Position numbers and translations under genes: made by a program. DNA of 64,000 nucleotides from NCBI GenBank assembly GCA_902523455.1, contig CABYZG010000001.1, positions 350,397 through 414,396 on the forward strand, given 5' to 3'. The DNA comes from an uncultured Pelagibacteraceae bacterium (GTDB taxonomy: Bacteria > Pseudomonadota > Alphaproteobacteria > Pelagibacterales > AG-422-B15). Shown here one piece after another: positions 50,925 through 59,721 of this stretch. A model generated the notes under the pieces. The model was not told the origin of the DNA. It worked only from the letters and a program-made list of their open reading frames with translations, and searched no databases. The stretch's first letter is position 1, and each line of letters begins with the position of its first letter.

Positions 50925-52376
50925 ATGGAAAATAGCAATCATTTTAATGTAATTGTAATTGGCGCTGGAATCTCGGGTATAGGAGCTGGATATTACTTAA
51001 AAAAAAATTGTTCTAATAAATCCTTTTGTATTATTGAAGGGAGAGAGAATATAGGCGGTACATGGGACTTATTTAAATATCCAGGAATAAGATCAGACTC
51101 CGATATGTTCACACTTGGGTATGCATTTAAGCCATGGAAAGAGCAAAAAACAATTGCAAACGGACCTTCCATCTTAAGTTATTTAGAAGAAACAGTTGAA
51201 GAAAATAATTTACGTGAAAAAATAAAATTTAGTCACAAAGTCTTAAGCGCAAACTGGAATTCAGCAGAGCGTAACTGGGAAGTAAGAGCTGCTCATCATG
51301 GGCAAGAAATATCATTAACAGCAAATTTTCTATTCATGGGAACAGGATACTATAATTATGATGAAGGATACACACCTGAATTTGATGACCTAGACAAGTA
51401 CGAAGGTAAACTAATACATCCTCAGAAGTGGCCTGAAGATTTTGACTACACAGATAAGAAAATGGTTGTTATCGGTAGTGGCGCAACAGCAGCAACTATA
51501 GTTCCCGAACTATCAAAAAAAGCTAAACACGTAACGATGTTACAACGCTCACCAACATATTATTTTCCAAGTCCAGATGAAGATAGATTTGCAAATTTTT
51601 TAAAAAAAGTTTTACCACAAAAAATGTCTTACACTCTTGTTAGGTTACGAAATGTATTCTTTCAGCAGCTTCTCTACAGAATTTGTAGATCATATCCAAA
51701 ATATGTAAAACGAAAGCTCATAGATGGAGTTAAAGAATTATTGCCTAATCACGATATTTCAAAACATTTTACTCCGCGATATTATCCATGGGAACAGAGA
51801 ATGTGTCTTATTCCAAATGGCGATTTGTTTGAATCCATAAGAGACAATAGAGCGTCAGTCGTTACAGATCATATCGATAAGTTTACTAGCAAAGGTATAA
51901 AGCTAAAATCAGGGCAAAATATTGAAGCTGATGTTGTAGTAACTGCTACAGGCTTAAATTTACAATCTTTTGGCGGTGTTAAAGTTCATATCGACGGCAA
52001 ATTGGTCGAGCCTTCTGAAACGATGACTTATAAAAGTATGATGTTCAGCGGTATTCCAAATTTCGTAAATTCTTTTGGTTACATTAATGCATCTTGGACC
52101 TTGAAAGCAGATTTAACATGTGAATATGCTTGTAGATTAATTAATTATCTTGATCAAAATAACTACAGTCATTGTGTACCACGGGTTCCAGTGGATGTGA
52201 AAGCTGAAAAAGATTGGCTCGCGACTGAGTTTTCATCAGGATATATACATCGAGCTATTCATTTATTCCCCCAACAAGGCAGCAGGTCACCATGGATCAA
52301 TACACAAAATTATTTTAGAGATTTCTTTGGTATTAAATTTGGCCGACTAAACGACGACTCTATTCATTTTTCTTAA
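50925..52376 (+). CDS. Flavin-containing monooxygenase, Baeyer-Villiger type
   Basis: A class B flavoprotein monooxygenase of 483 residues. It has GAGISGIGAGYYL for FAD, GGTWDLFKYPGIRSDSDMF, the BVMO fingerprint YEGKLIHPQKWP (pattern [FY]xGxxxHxxxWP) and a second loop GSGATAAT for NADPH. It resembles EthA-like BVMOs that oxygenate ketones or thio compounds. Last of the four-gene run; overlaps the convergent acyl-CoA ligase by 4 nt. Confidence 0.88.
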   Translation: MENSNHFNVIVIGAGISGIGAGYYLKKNCSNKSFCIIEGRENIGGTWDLFKYPGIRSDSDMFTLGYAFKPWKEQKTIANGPSILSYLEETVEENNLREKIKFSHKVLSANWNSAERNWEVRAAHHGQEISLTANFLFMGTGYYNYDEGYTPEFDDLDKYEGKLIHPQKWPEDFDYTDKKMVVIGSGATAATIVPELSKKAKHVTMLQRSPTYYFPSPDEDRFANFLKKVLPQKMSYTLVRLRNVFFQQLLYRICRSYPKYVKRKLIDGVKELLPNHDISKHFTPRYYPWEQRMCLIPNGDLFESIRDNRASVVTDHIDKFTSKGIKLKSGQNIEADVVVTATGLNLQSFGGVKVHIDGKLVEPSETMTYKSMMFSGIPNFVNSFGYINASWTLKADLTCEYACRLINYLDQNNYSHCVPRVPVDVKAEKDWLATEFSSGYIHRAIHLFPQQGSRSPWINTQNYFRDFFGIKFGRLNDDSIHFS

Positions 52377-54016
52377 GCGTCGGAAGCTTTAGCCATTTCT
52401 CTCAGTTCGTATTTTAATATCTTACCTGTTGAAGTTTTTGGTAGTTCAGTAAAAATGACTTTTTTAGGACACTTAAAGCCAGCAAGAGTTTCTTTACAAA
52501 ACGAAATAATATCGCCTTCACTTACGCTATCATTTTGATCTTTTAATTCGATAAAAGCACATGGTGTTTCACCCCATTTTTCATCTGGTTTTGCAACCAC
52601 TGCAGCAAATAATACAGATGGATGTTTATAAAGTGTATTTTCTATTTCAACTGATGAGACATTTTCACCACCAGAGATAATTATATCTTTGCTTCTATCT
52701 TTTATTTGAATGTAACCATTAGGATGCATTACAGCCAGATCACCTGAGTGAAACCAGCCTCCTGCCATAGCTTTATCTGTTTCTTCCTTATTTTTTAAAT
52801 ATCCCTTCATTACACAGTTGCCGCGTATCATGATCTCACCTATTTCTTCACCGTCATTCTTAACGTGCTCCATAGTCTCAGGGTTCATAATTGCTAGACC
52901 ATCCATCATTGGAAACTTTACGCCCTGCCTTGATCTAAGCTTTGACTGTTCTTCAACTGATAGCTCATTCCATTCATCCTGCCATGCGCATAATGAAATA
53001 TGTCCGTATGTTTCAGTCAGTCCATAAACATGAGTAACGTCAAAACCCATTTTTTGAACCGCTTCTAATGTGGCTGCGGGTGGAGGAGCTCCTGCTGTGA
53101 CTACATATACTTGTTGAGAGTATTCTCTTTTTTCCTCAGCTGTTGCTTGTGCTAGAAAATTTAGAACAATTGGTGCGCCACCAAAATGAGTTACTTTATG
53201 ATCTGCAATAGCATCAAACATATTTTTAGCTGAAACATATCTAAGGCATACACTCGTGCCTGCTAGGGCTGTAAGCGTGTAGGGATTACCCCAACCATTA
53301 CAATGAAACATTGGAACAACCCACATATAAGTAGGATGCATTGGCATACTAAAAGCAGTAACAGATCCAAGTGCCATCAAGTATGAGCCTCTGTGATGAT
53401 AAACAACCCCTTTTGGTAATCCAGTGGTGCCTGACGTATAGTTGAGCGCTAATGATTGCCATTCATCATCTGGCAAACTCCATTCGAGATCACTGTCACC
53501 TGTTAAAAGAAAATCCTCATAATTAATTTCTCCAAGATTCTCTCCAGCTCCCTCAGGATGATTTGCTAGCTCATCATCAATATCTATTACAAGAATTTTA
53601 TTTTTTATCTTATCGAGTACTTGTTTTATCGTCGGTGAAAGCTCATTGTCAGTAATCAATGCTTTTGCTTCACCGTGCTCAAGAATATAGCTAATTGTAT
53701 CTACATCCAATCTGATATTTATCGTATTTAATACAGCGCCTATCATCGGAACACCAAAATGTGTCTCATATATTTCAGGAGTATTAAAACAAAGAACCGC
53801 AACAGTATCTCCCTTTCCTATACCTCTTTTAGAAAGTGCGCTCGCAAGTTGTTTGCTTCTTTTATATGTTTCAGACCATGTAAATTGTTTTTTGCCATGT
53901 ATAATCGAAGTTCTGTTTGGATAAACTTCCGCTGCTCGTATGAGAAAACTTAAAGGAGACAACGGTGTAAAATTTGCATCGTTTTTGTCTAAATTTGTAT
54001 CATACATGTGAGCCAT
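52373..54016 (-). CDS. Acyl-CoA synthetase, possible methylthiopropionyl-CoA ligase
   Basis: An ANL-superfamily ligase of 547 residues: P-loop YTSGTTGLPKGV, VYGLTETYG, HSGDLAVMHPNGYI and the catalytic lysine in STGKILKYELR. The opening (NLDKNDANFTPLSPLSFL) and VPMFHCNGWGNPYT are close to the DmdB-type enzymes that activate 3-methylthiopropionate in DMSP breakdown. Its overlap with formate-THF ligase and closeness to a DmdA-like gene support that reading, but medium-chain fatty acid activation is equally possible. Confidence 0.8.
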   Translation of the reverse strand: MAHMYDTNLDKNDANFTPLSPLSFLIRAAEVYPNRTSIIHGKKQFTWSETYKRSKQLASALSKRGIGKGDTVAVLCFNTPEIYETHFGVPMIGAVLNTINIRLDVDTISYILEHGEAKALITDNELSPTIKQVLDKIKNKILVIDIDDELANHPEGAGENLGEINYEDFLLTGDSDLEWSLPDDEWQSLALNYTSGTTGLPKGVVYHHRGSYLMALGSVTAFSMPMHPTYMWVVPMFHCNGWGNPYTLTALAGTSVCLRYVSAKNMFDAIADHKVTHFGGAPIVLNFLAQATAEEKREYSQQVYVVTAGAPPPAATLEAVQKMGFDVTHVYGLTETYGHISLCAWQDEWNELSVEEQSKLRSRQGVKFPMMDGLAIMNPETMEHVKNDGEEIGEIMIRGNCVMKGYLKNKEETDKAMAGGWFHSGDLAVMHPNGYIQIKDRSKDIIISGGENVSSVEIENTLYKHPSVLFAAVVAKPDEKWGETPCAFIELKDQNDSVSEGDIISFCKETLAGFKCPKKVIFTELPKTSTGKILKYELREMAKASDA

Positions 54017-55683
54017 TAAAACAATCCCTCTATGTCGCCATTTTTATTTAAGTGTATAGCATTTGCAGCTGGAACTCTAGGCAGACCTGGCATAGTCATA
54101 ATCTTATCGCATACAACTACAAGAAATTCTGCACCCGCCGCTAGTCTAACTTCTCTGATAGGAACTACATGGTCTTTTGGAGCGCCTCTTAGATTTGGAT
54201 CAGTTGAGAAGCTGTATTGAGTTTTAGCTACACATATTGGGTAATGGCCATATTTTTCATCCAAGTCATCAAACTGCATTCTTATTTTTTGGTCAGCAAT
54301 AATATCGCTCGCTCCATATATTTCTTGTGCAATTTTTTTCATCTTATCCCACAATTTCATTTCGTCCGGATACAGGTGCTTTATCTTTGGAGCATTTTGC
54401 TCAGTAATTTCTACTATGTGTTTTGCTAGGTCCTCTGTGCCTGCACCACCATTGCTCCAATGTGTGCAATTAAATGACTTTACATTTAATGAGTCACAGC
54501 AATCGCTGATTGCTGACAATTCTTTTTCACTGTCAGATATGAAATGATTAATAGCAACTGTAACAGGCGCCCCATACATTTGCATATTTGCAATGTGCTG
54601 CTTTAAATTTGATAAACCTTTTTTTACAGCTTCAACATTTTCATTTTTTAATTCTTTTTTATCCATACCACCATGCATTTTTAACGCTCGAACTGTTGCA
54701 ACTATTACTATTGCTGAAGGATTTAATTTTCCTTTACGGCACTTTATGTCTAAAAATTTTTCTGCTCCAAGATCTGCACCAAAGCCTGCTTCTGTTACAA
54801 CATAATCACTTAATTTAAGAGCAGTTTGAGTAGCAACTAAAGAATTGCATCCATGGGCAATATTTGCAAAAGGACCTCCATGAATGATAGCAGGATTTTT
54901 CTCTAGTGTCTGAACAAGATTAGGTAAGAAAGCATCTTTTAGCAAAGTAGTCATCGCGCCGTCTGCATTTAAGTCACGCGCTGTAATTTCTTTCTTCTCC
55001 CTTGTATAACCAACAATGATATTCCCAAGTCTATTTTGTAAATCCTCTAAACCTGTAGATAAACAAAAAATTGCCATCACTTCAGATGCAACAGTAATAT
55101 CGAATTTATCCTCACGTGGGTATCCGTTGGCTATACCGCCTAAATTAACATTAATATTTCTTAAAGCACGATCATTTAAATCTACAACACGTCCCCAAAC
55201 CACTCTTCTTATATCGATTCCTAAATCGTTTCCCCAATAAATATGGTTATCAATCATCGATGCAAGGAGGTTATGTGCTGATGTGATCGCATGGAAATCA
55301 CCTGTGAAATGTAAATTAATTTTATCCATTGGCACTACTTGGGCGTAACCGCCTCCTGCAGCACCCCCTTTGACACCAAAGCAAGGTCCTAAACTAGGTT
55401 CTCTCAAGCATACCAATGACTGTTTTCCAATTTTATTTAAGCCATCACTAAGACCGACTGATGTAGTAGTCTTTCCTTCGCCCGCTGGGGTAGGTGAAAT
55501 GGCCGTCACTAAAATGAGTTTTCCGTTCTTGTTATTACTTTCTATATGTTGAGTATCAATTTTAGCAATGTGGTGTCCAAATTTTTGGAGATTTTGATCT
55601 TTTAAGTCTAATTTTGAAGCAATTTCTTCAATAGGAGCCATGCTATTTTCTCTAGCAATTTCAATATCTGAGAGTACAGCCAT
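54016..55683 (-). CDS. fhs: Formate--tetrahydrofolate ligase
   Basis: This enzyme joins formate and THF with ATP, linking formate to the C1 pool. The product of 555 residues has the ATP loop [51 protein letters not shown] and [12 protein letters not shown] start at ATG 55683 ([10 protein letters not shown]); an upstream in-frame start adds only hydrophobic residues. Its stop shares one base with the ligase start (TAATG). Divergent from the MetF-like gene. Confidence 0.96.
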   Translation of the reverse strand: MAVLSDIEIARENSMAPIEEIASKLDLKDQNLQKFGHHIAKIDTQHIESNNKNGKLILVTAISPTPAGEGKTTTSVGLSDGLNKIGKQSLVCLREPSLGPCFGVKGGAAGGGYAQVVPMDKINLHFTGDFHAITSAHNLLASMIDNHIYWGNDLGIDIRRVVWGRVVDLNDRALRNINVNLGGIANGYPREDKFDITVASEVMAIFCLSTGLEDLQNRLGNIIVGYTREKKEITARDLNADGAMTTLLKDAFLPNLVQTLEKNPAIIHGGPFANIAHGCNSLVATQTALKLSDYVVTEAGFGADLGAEKFLDIKCRKGKLNPSAIVIVATVRALKMHGGMDKKELKNENVEAVKKGLSNLKQHIANMQMYGAPVTVAINHFISDSEKELSAISDCCDSLNVKSFNCTHWSNGGAGTEDLAKHIVEITEQNAPKIKHLYPDEMKLWDKMKKIAQEIYGASDIIADQKIRMQFDDLDEKYGHYPICVAKTQYSFSTDPNLRGAPKDHVVPIREVRLAAGAEFLVVVCDKIMTMPGLPRVPAANAIHLNKNGDIEGLF

Positions 55684-55800
55684 AAATAATACTAATATTA
55701 AAAACCTAGACAACTTAAGAACTTTACAGATAGGAGTCTACAAAAATGTATTGCTATAGAACAAATTTTTACTTAAATTTTGTTTTAGGAGACTCAAATA

Positions 55801-55850
55801 GCGCTGCAAAATTAAGCCAAGCAGTGCAATTGAAAATTCGCGTGGCTTAA
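55801..55850 (+). promoter_or_regulatory. Candidate H-type RNA pseudoknot in the fhs/metF gap
   Basis: Helix 1 is GCGCTGC (55801-55807) with GCAGTGC (55821-55827), 7 bp with one G-U. Helix 2 is TTAAGCCA (55812-55819) with TGGCTTAA (55843-55850), 8 perfect bp. They interlock with loops of 4, 1 and 15 nt, an ideal H-type pseudoknot. It lies 23 bp before the MetF-like ATG. I could not match it to SAM-II, SAM-V, SAM/SAH or THF aptamer cores from memory. At DNA level TTAAGCCA/TGGCTTAA could instead be operator half-sites: TTGAAA (55830-55835) and TACACT (55855-55860) form a possible promoter with a 19-bp spacer. No Shine-Dalgarno precedes the ATG. Confidence 0.5.
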
Positions 55851-55873
55851 GCGGTACACTCATTTACAGCATT

Positions 55874-56614
55874 ATGGGAAATGTAAATTTTTCATTGGAA
55901 GTTACTACAAGAACAAATCTGTCTGATTTGCCTAAACTCAATGACATTTATATTACATTTTTGCCTGGCACAAGTTATCTTGACGTTATTGAACAAACCA
56001 AAGCGTTAGCTAGTGCAGGTTATAATCCCATTCCTCACTTTCCAGCTCGTTCAATTACTGATTCAGAAATGTTAAAATCATATATAGAGCAAGTTAAAGA
56101 GGCTGGAGTTAAACAAGTTTTAATAATTGGTGGCGATCGAGATATTTTAGGAAAATATCATTGTTCACTACAACTTATAGAAACTGGATTGTTTGATGGA
56201 ATGAAAATAGGTATTGCTGGTCATCCTGAGGGATCTCCAAATATGAGCGATGCAGCTATTGAAGAAGCAATGAAATCAAAGGCCCCATTTGCTGATTATA
56301 TTGTAACACAGTGGACACAAGATACAGACGCATTATCGTCTTTCATTTCTAGAGCACCACTTCCTGTTCATGTAGGCGTTGCGGGTCCGGCTTCTATGAA
56401 GACACTAGTAAAATTCGCTGGATTTGTTGGATTAAAGAATACACTTAATTTCGCAAAAAAAAATGCATCTAAAATTTTTGATTTATTGACTGTTCAGACA
56501 CCTGATGATGTAATTCAAGAATTAAAAGAGAACGTTGAACATTTTCACATTTATGCGTTTGGTGGAATAAAAAAAGCAAACGAATGGTTAGAAAAGGAGA
56601 ACTACTATGTCTAA
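55874..56614 (+). CDS. Methylenetetrahydrofolate reductase-like protein (MetF family)
   Basis: The 246-residue protein is shorter than E. coli MetF (about 296) but shows the barrel pattern: SLEVTTRTN (family E), ITFLPGTSYLDV, PIPHFPARSI, QVLIIGGDRD, GIAGHPEGSPN, and a C-terminal HIYAFGGIKKANEW. It probably oxidises methyl-THF to methylene-THF here, because its 3' end overlaps the THF-dependent demethylase gene by 8 nt. Such MetF-demethylase pairs are used in vanillate/syringate and DMSP demethylation. Confidence 0.85.
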   Translation: MGNVNFSLEVTTRTNLSDLPKLNDIYITFLPGTSYLDVIEQTKALASAGYNPIPHFPARSITDSEMLKSYIEQVKEAGVKQVLIIGGDRDILGKYHCSLQLIETGLFDGMKIGIAGHPEGSPNMSDAAIEEAMKSKAPFADYIVTQWTQDTDALSSFISRAPLPVHVGVAGPASMKTLVKFAGFVGLKNTLNFAKKNASKIFDLLTVQTPDDVIQELKENVEHFHIYAFGGIKKANEWLEKENYYV

Positions 56615-57950
56615 AAAAATAGAACATAACACTACTGTTGATCAAAGCGACAGACATGTTCCTTACAATTTACGCCAAAGTGGACCAACAAAAGTTGAAA
56701 TGTTGATTTCAACTCGAGTGAGAAAGTCACCATATTGGCATAAGTCGATGGAGGCAGGATGCTGGAGAGCAACAGTTTATAACCGTATTTATCATCCCAG
56801 AGGTTATGTAAAGCCTGAAGATGGTGGAGCAATGGTTGAATATGAAGCAATTAAAAATCATGTGACTATGTGGAATGTTGCAGTTGAGAGACAAATACGT
56901 GTAATTGGTCCAGATGCTGAAAAATTTACAGACTATGTGATTACAAGGGATGCCACAAAGATATCACCATTACGAGCTAGGTACGTAATATTATGTAACT
57001 ATAAAGGCGGAGTCTTAAATGATCCCATTCTCTTAAGAATCTCGAAAGATGAGTTTTGGTTTAGTTTGTCAGACTCAGATATTGGACTTTATTTGCAAGG
57101 CGTCAACGCTGATAAAAGATTTGATGTAGAAATAGATGAGATCGACGCGTGCCCTGTTCAAATTCAAGGACCAAAAGCCATTGCCTTGATGAAAGACCTA
57201 GTGGGTGATCAAGTTGATCTTGATAATATTCCTTTTTATGGTCTAGCAGAAGTTAAAGTTGGCGGAAGAAGTTGCGTGATTTCTCAAACTGGTTTCTCTG
57301 GCGAGTCCGGTTATGAAATTTATTTACGAAATGCGACGCTCTATGCCGACGATATGTGGGATGCTGTTTTGGAAGCAGGCAAGAAACATAATCTAATGGT
57401 TATAGCACCTGCTCACCACAGAAGAATACAAGCAGGTATTTTATCCTGGGGTCAGGACTTAGATCATGAGCATAATCCTTTTCAATGTAATCTCGGTTAT
57501 CAAGTTTCTTTATCTGGAAAAGGTGAGTGGGCGAAAAAAGGTGATTATATCGGTAAGCAAGCGCTTGAAAAGATGAAGGCTGACTTGAAAGATGGTCATA
57601 AGCCATACAAGTTACAATTGGTGGGATTTGAGATTGGTGGCAAACCAATTGATGAGTATGCGCCCGATTTTTGGCTTGTGTCTCCTGGTGACGGTGGAGA
57701 CCCATGTGGCTTTATTACTTCACCTTGGTATCATCCTGAAAAAGGAAAAAATATAGCTATGGGTTATATACCTTTTGATGGAACTCTTAATTCAAATGGT
57801 TTTCCAAAATGGGAACTAGGTAAAAAATTTAAAGTTCATTTACCTGATATATATGCTGATGAGCCAGGAGTACCAGTAGACGCCGTAACAGTTGATGTTC
57901 CGTTTACTGAGTCTTTCAACGCGAATACAAGAGAAGTTGTAAAGGGCTAG
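56607..57950 (+). CDS. THF-dependent demethylase, GcvT/DmdA-like
   Basis: The 447-residue protein has the GcvT fold. After a 45-residue extension it shows YNRIYHPRGY, HVTMWNVAVERQIRVIGPDA (similar to the DmdA segment WDVSVERQ), RDATKISPLRARYVILCN, QIQGPKA, SGESGYEIYL and HHRRIQAGILSWGQDLDHEH. It resembles DMSP demethylase more than aminomethyltransferase, but it is about 80 residues longer than SAR11 DmdA, so another S-, O- or N-methyl substrate is possible. GGAG precedes the ATG. A hairpin terminator follows. Confidence 0.8.
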   Translation: MSKKIEHNTTVDQSDRHVPYNLRQSGPTKVEMLISTRVRKSPYWHKSMEAGCWRATVYNRIYHPRGYVKPEDGGAMVEYEAIKNHVTMWNVAVERQIRVIGPDAEKFTDYVITRDATKISPLRARYVILCNYKGGVLNDPILLRISKDEFWFSLSDSDIGLYLQGVNADKRFDVEIDEIDACPVQIQGPKAIALMKDLVGDQVDLDNIPFYGLAEVKVGGRSCVISQTGFSGESGYEIYLRNATLYADDMWDAVLEAGKKHNLMVIAPAHHRRIQAGILSWGQDLDHEHNPFQCNLGYQVSLSGKGEWAKKGDYIGKQALEKMKADLKDGHKPYKLQLVGFEIGGKPIDEYAPDFWLVSPGDGGDPCGFITSPWYHPEKGKNIAMGYIPFDGTLNSNGFPKWELGKKFKVHLPDIYADEPGVPVDAVTVDVPFTESFNANTREVVKG

Positions 57951-57961
57951 TTTATATTAAT

Positions 57962-57989
57962 TGCTCAGCACAAATCAACGTGCTGAGCA
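57962..57989. terminator. Bidirectional hairpin terminator
   Basis: TGCTCAGCAC and GTGCTGAGCA form a perfect 10-bp stem with an 8-nt loop between the convergent demethylase and msrA genes. The flanks are AT-rich but without a long T-run. Confidence 0.75.
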
Positions 57990-58005
57990 TTAATAATAAT
58001 ACAAT

Positions 58006-58500
58006 TTAGGATTTGTGTTGTACGTAAAGTTGGTGATAGCAAACTTTACCATTTTTTTCTATGAAGTCTTGGTGGTATTCTTCAGCGGGCCAAAATTTAG
58101 CATTCTCTCTTAATTCTGTAACCACTTCGTTTTGATGTTCGCCCGAGTTATTAATCTCATCAATTTTGCTTTCCGATATTCTTCTTTCTTCATCAGAATT
58201 ACAAAAAATAACTGACTTGTATTGTTCACCAATGTCTGGACCTTGACGATTCATCTGAGTTGGATCGTGAATAAAGAAAAACTTGTCTAACAATTCCTCA
58301 AACTTTACCTCACTATTATCATACTCAATCTCAACAACTTCAATGTGTCCTGATTTTCCTGTACAGACCTCTTCATATGTAGGGTTTTCTGTATGTCCGC
58401 CGGCATATCCTGAAATTACTTTTTTAACGCCAGACATTTCTTCAAAAAGAACTTCTACTCCCCAAAAACATCCTGCGCCTAGTATTAACTTTGAAATCAT
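58006..58500 (-). CDS. msrA: Peptide-methionine (S)-S-oxide reductase
   Basis: MsrA repairs oxidised methionine. The 164-residue protein has the catalytic Cys11 in GAGCFWGVEVLF, GYAGGHTENPTYEEVC, GHIEVVEIEYD and FFIHDPTQMNRQGPDIGEQY. A later cysteine (KVCYHQLY) may be the resolving one. Monocistronic on the minus strand. Confidence 0.95.
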   Translation of the reverse strand: MISKLILGAGCFWGVEVLFEEMSGVKKVISGYAGGHTENPTYEEVCTGKSGHIEVVEIEYDNSEVKFEELLDKFFFIHDPTQMNRQGPDIGEQYKSVIFCNSDEERRISESKIDEINNSGEHQNEVVTELRENAKFWPAEEYHQDFIEKNGKVCYHQLYVQHKS

Positions 58501-58575
58501 ACCTTAACATAAGGTTTTTTTTATATATGTTAAAGATCAAATTAAATTATATTCCATCTAATATTAATACTGATA

Positions 58576-59721
58576 ATGAATAATCAAGATATAAGAATTG
58601 GCAAACTCTCAAGGTTAAAGATCTGGATAACCGATAATCATATTTCTGATGATCAATGGTCAAATACAAAAAAATTTATCATTATAAAAATAACAACTGA
58701 AGATGGAATTGAAGGTTGGGGAGAAGCATTCTCTATTAATTTTAGAGAAAAAGGTATTGCGATTATTATAAAAGAGTTATTCAGAGAAATTTCGAATATT
58801 CCAAATCTATCAATAAAGTCATTTTATAATAAAATTTCATTGTTAAGTGATGGTCACAGGGGTTTAGATTTCAGCTCTGCTACAAGCGCCATTGAAATTG
58901 CATTATGGGACATATTAGGGAAGTTAAAAAATCTTCCTTTAAATTCTTTACTAACAAAAAGCCCCAAACCAAATGTTCCCATTTATGCTACGTGTTGGAG
59001 CGATTTAAAAAAAGACACAAATGACTATTTGAGACAAATAGAAAAATTTTATGGAAAGAAATATGGGGGGATCAAGATATATCCAATGCAAGATAACGTA
59101 TCAATTTCAATTCAGTTTGTTAAAAAAGTTAGAGAAATAGTGGGAGATGAATTACCGCTAATGCTTGATTTAGCTGTGCCTAAAGATTTAGATCAGACAA
59201 AATCTTTTTTAAAAGAAGTATCTTCATTTAATCCTTACTGGATAGAAGAGCCTGCTGATGGTGAAAATGTTAGCTTACTTACTGAGATCAAAAATACTTT
59301 TAATATGAGAGTTGTAACTGGTGAAAAGCAATCAGGCTTGGTACATTTCAGAGAATTAATAAAGAGAAATGCAGCAGATATATTTAATCCTGATATTTCA
59401 GGTATGGGTGGACTTATTGATATTATCAAAATATCAAATGAAGCATCAAATAATGGCATCTCTATTTCTCCGCATTGCTGGAATTCAATGTCAGTTTCAG
59501 CATCTGCGATGCTTCATGTTTGCTCAAGTATTTCTAATTCAGAAAAGGCTGAAATATTTCCAGATTATATAGACTTTTCAAAGAAATTTTGTGAGTTACC
59601 TTTTGATATTATTGACAATAAAGCACATATAAATAAATCAGCTGGACTTGGTATAGTTATTCACGAAGATATTTTATTTCGGTTGAGCATTTATTCATTG
59701 GATGAAAATAGTAATGACTGA
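58576..59721 (+). CDS. Mandelate racemase/muconate lactonizing enzyme family protein
   Basis: An enolase-superfamily protein of 381 residues. The three metal ligands are in LMLDLA, WIEEP and TGEKQSG; a late histidine lies in ISPHCWNS, and a barrel lysine in GGIKIYP. This pattern (His on one face, Lys on the other) fits the acid-sugar dehydratase branch rather than the dipeptide epimerases. Substrate unknown. Its 3' end overlaps the acyl-CoA ligase gene, so the two are likely used together. Confidence 0.85.
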   Translation: MNNQDIRIGKLSRLKIWITDNHISDDQWSNTKKFIIIKITTEDGIEGWGEAFSINFREKGIAIIIKELFREISNIPNLSIKSFYNKISLLSDGHRGLDFSSATSAIEIALWDILGKLKNLPLNSLLTKSPKPNVPIYATCWSDLKKDTNDYLRQIEKFYGKKYGGIKIYPMQDNVSISIQFVKKVREIVGDELPLMLDLAVPKDLDQTKSFLKEVSSFNPYWIEEPADGENVSLLTEIKNTFNMRVVTGEKQSGLVHFRELIKRNAADIFNPDISGMGGLIDIIKISNEASNNGISISPHCWNSMSVSASAMLHVCSSISNSEKAEIFPDYIDFSKKFCELPFDIIDNKAHINKSAGLGIVIHEDILFRLSIYSLDENSND

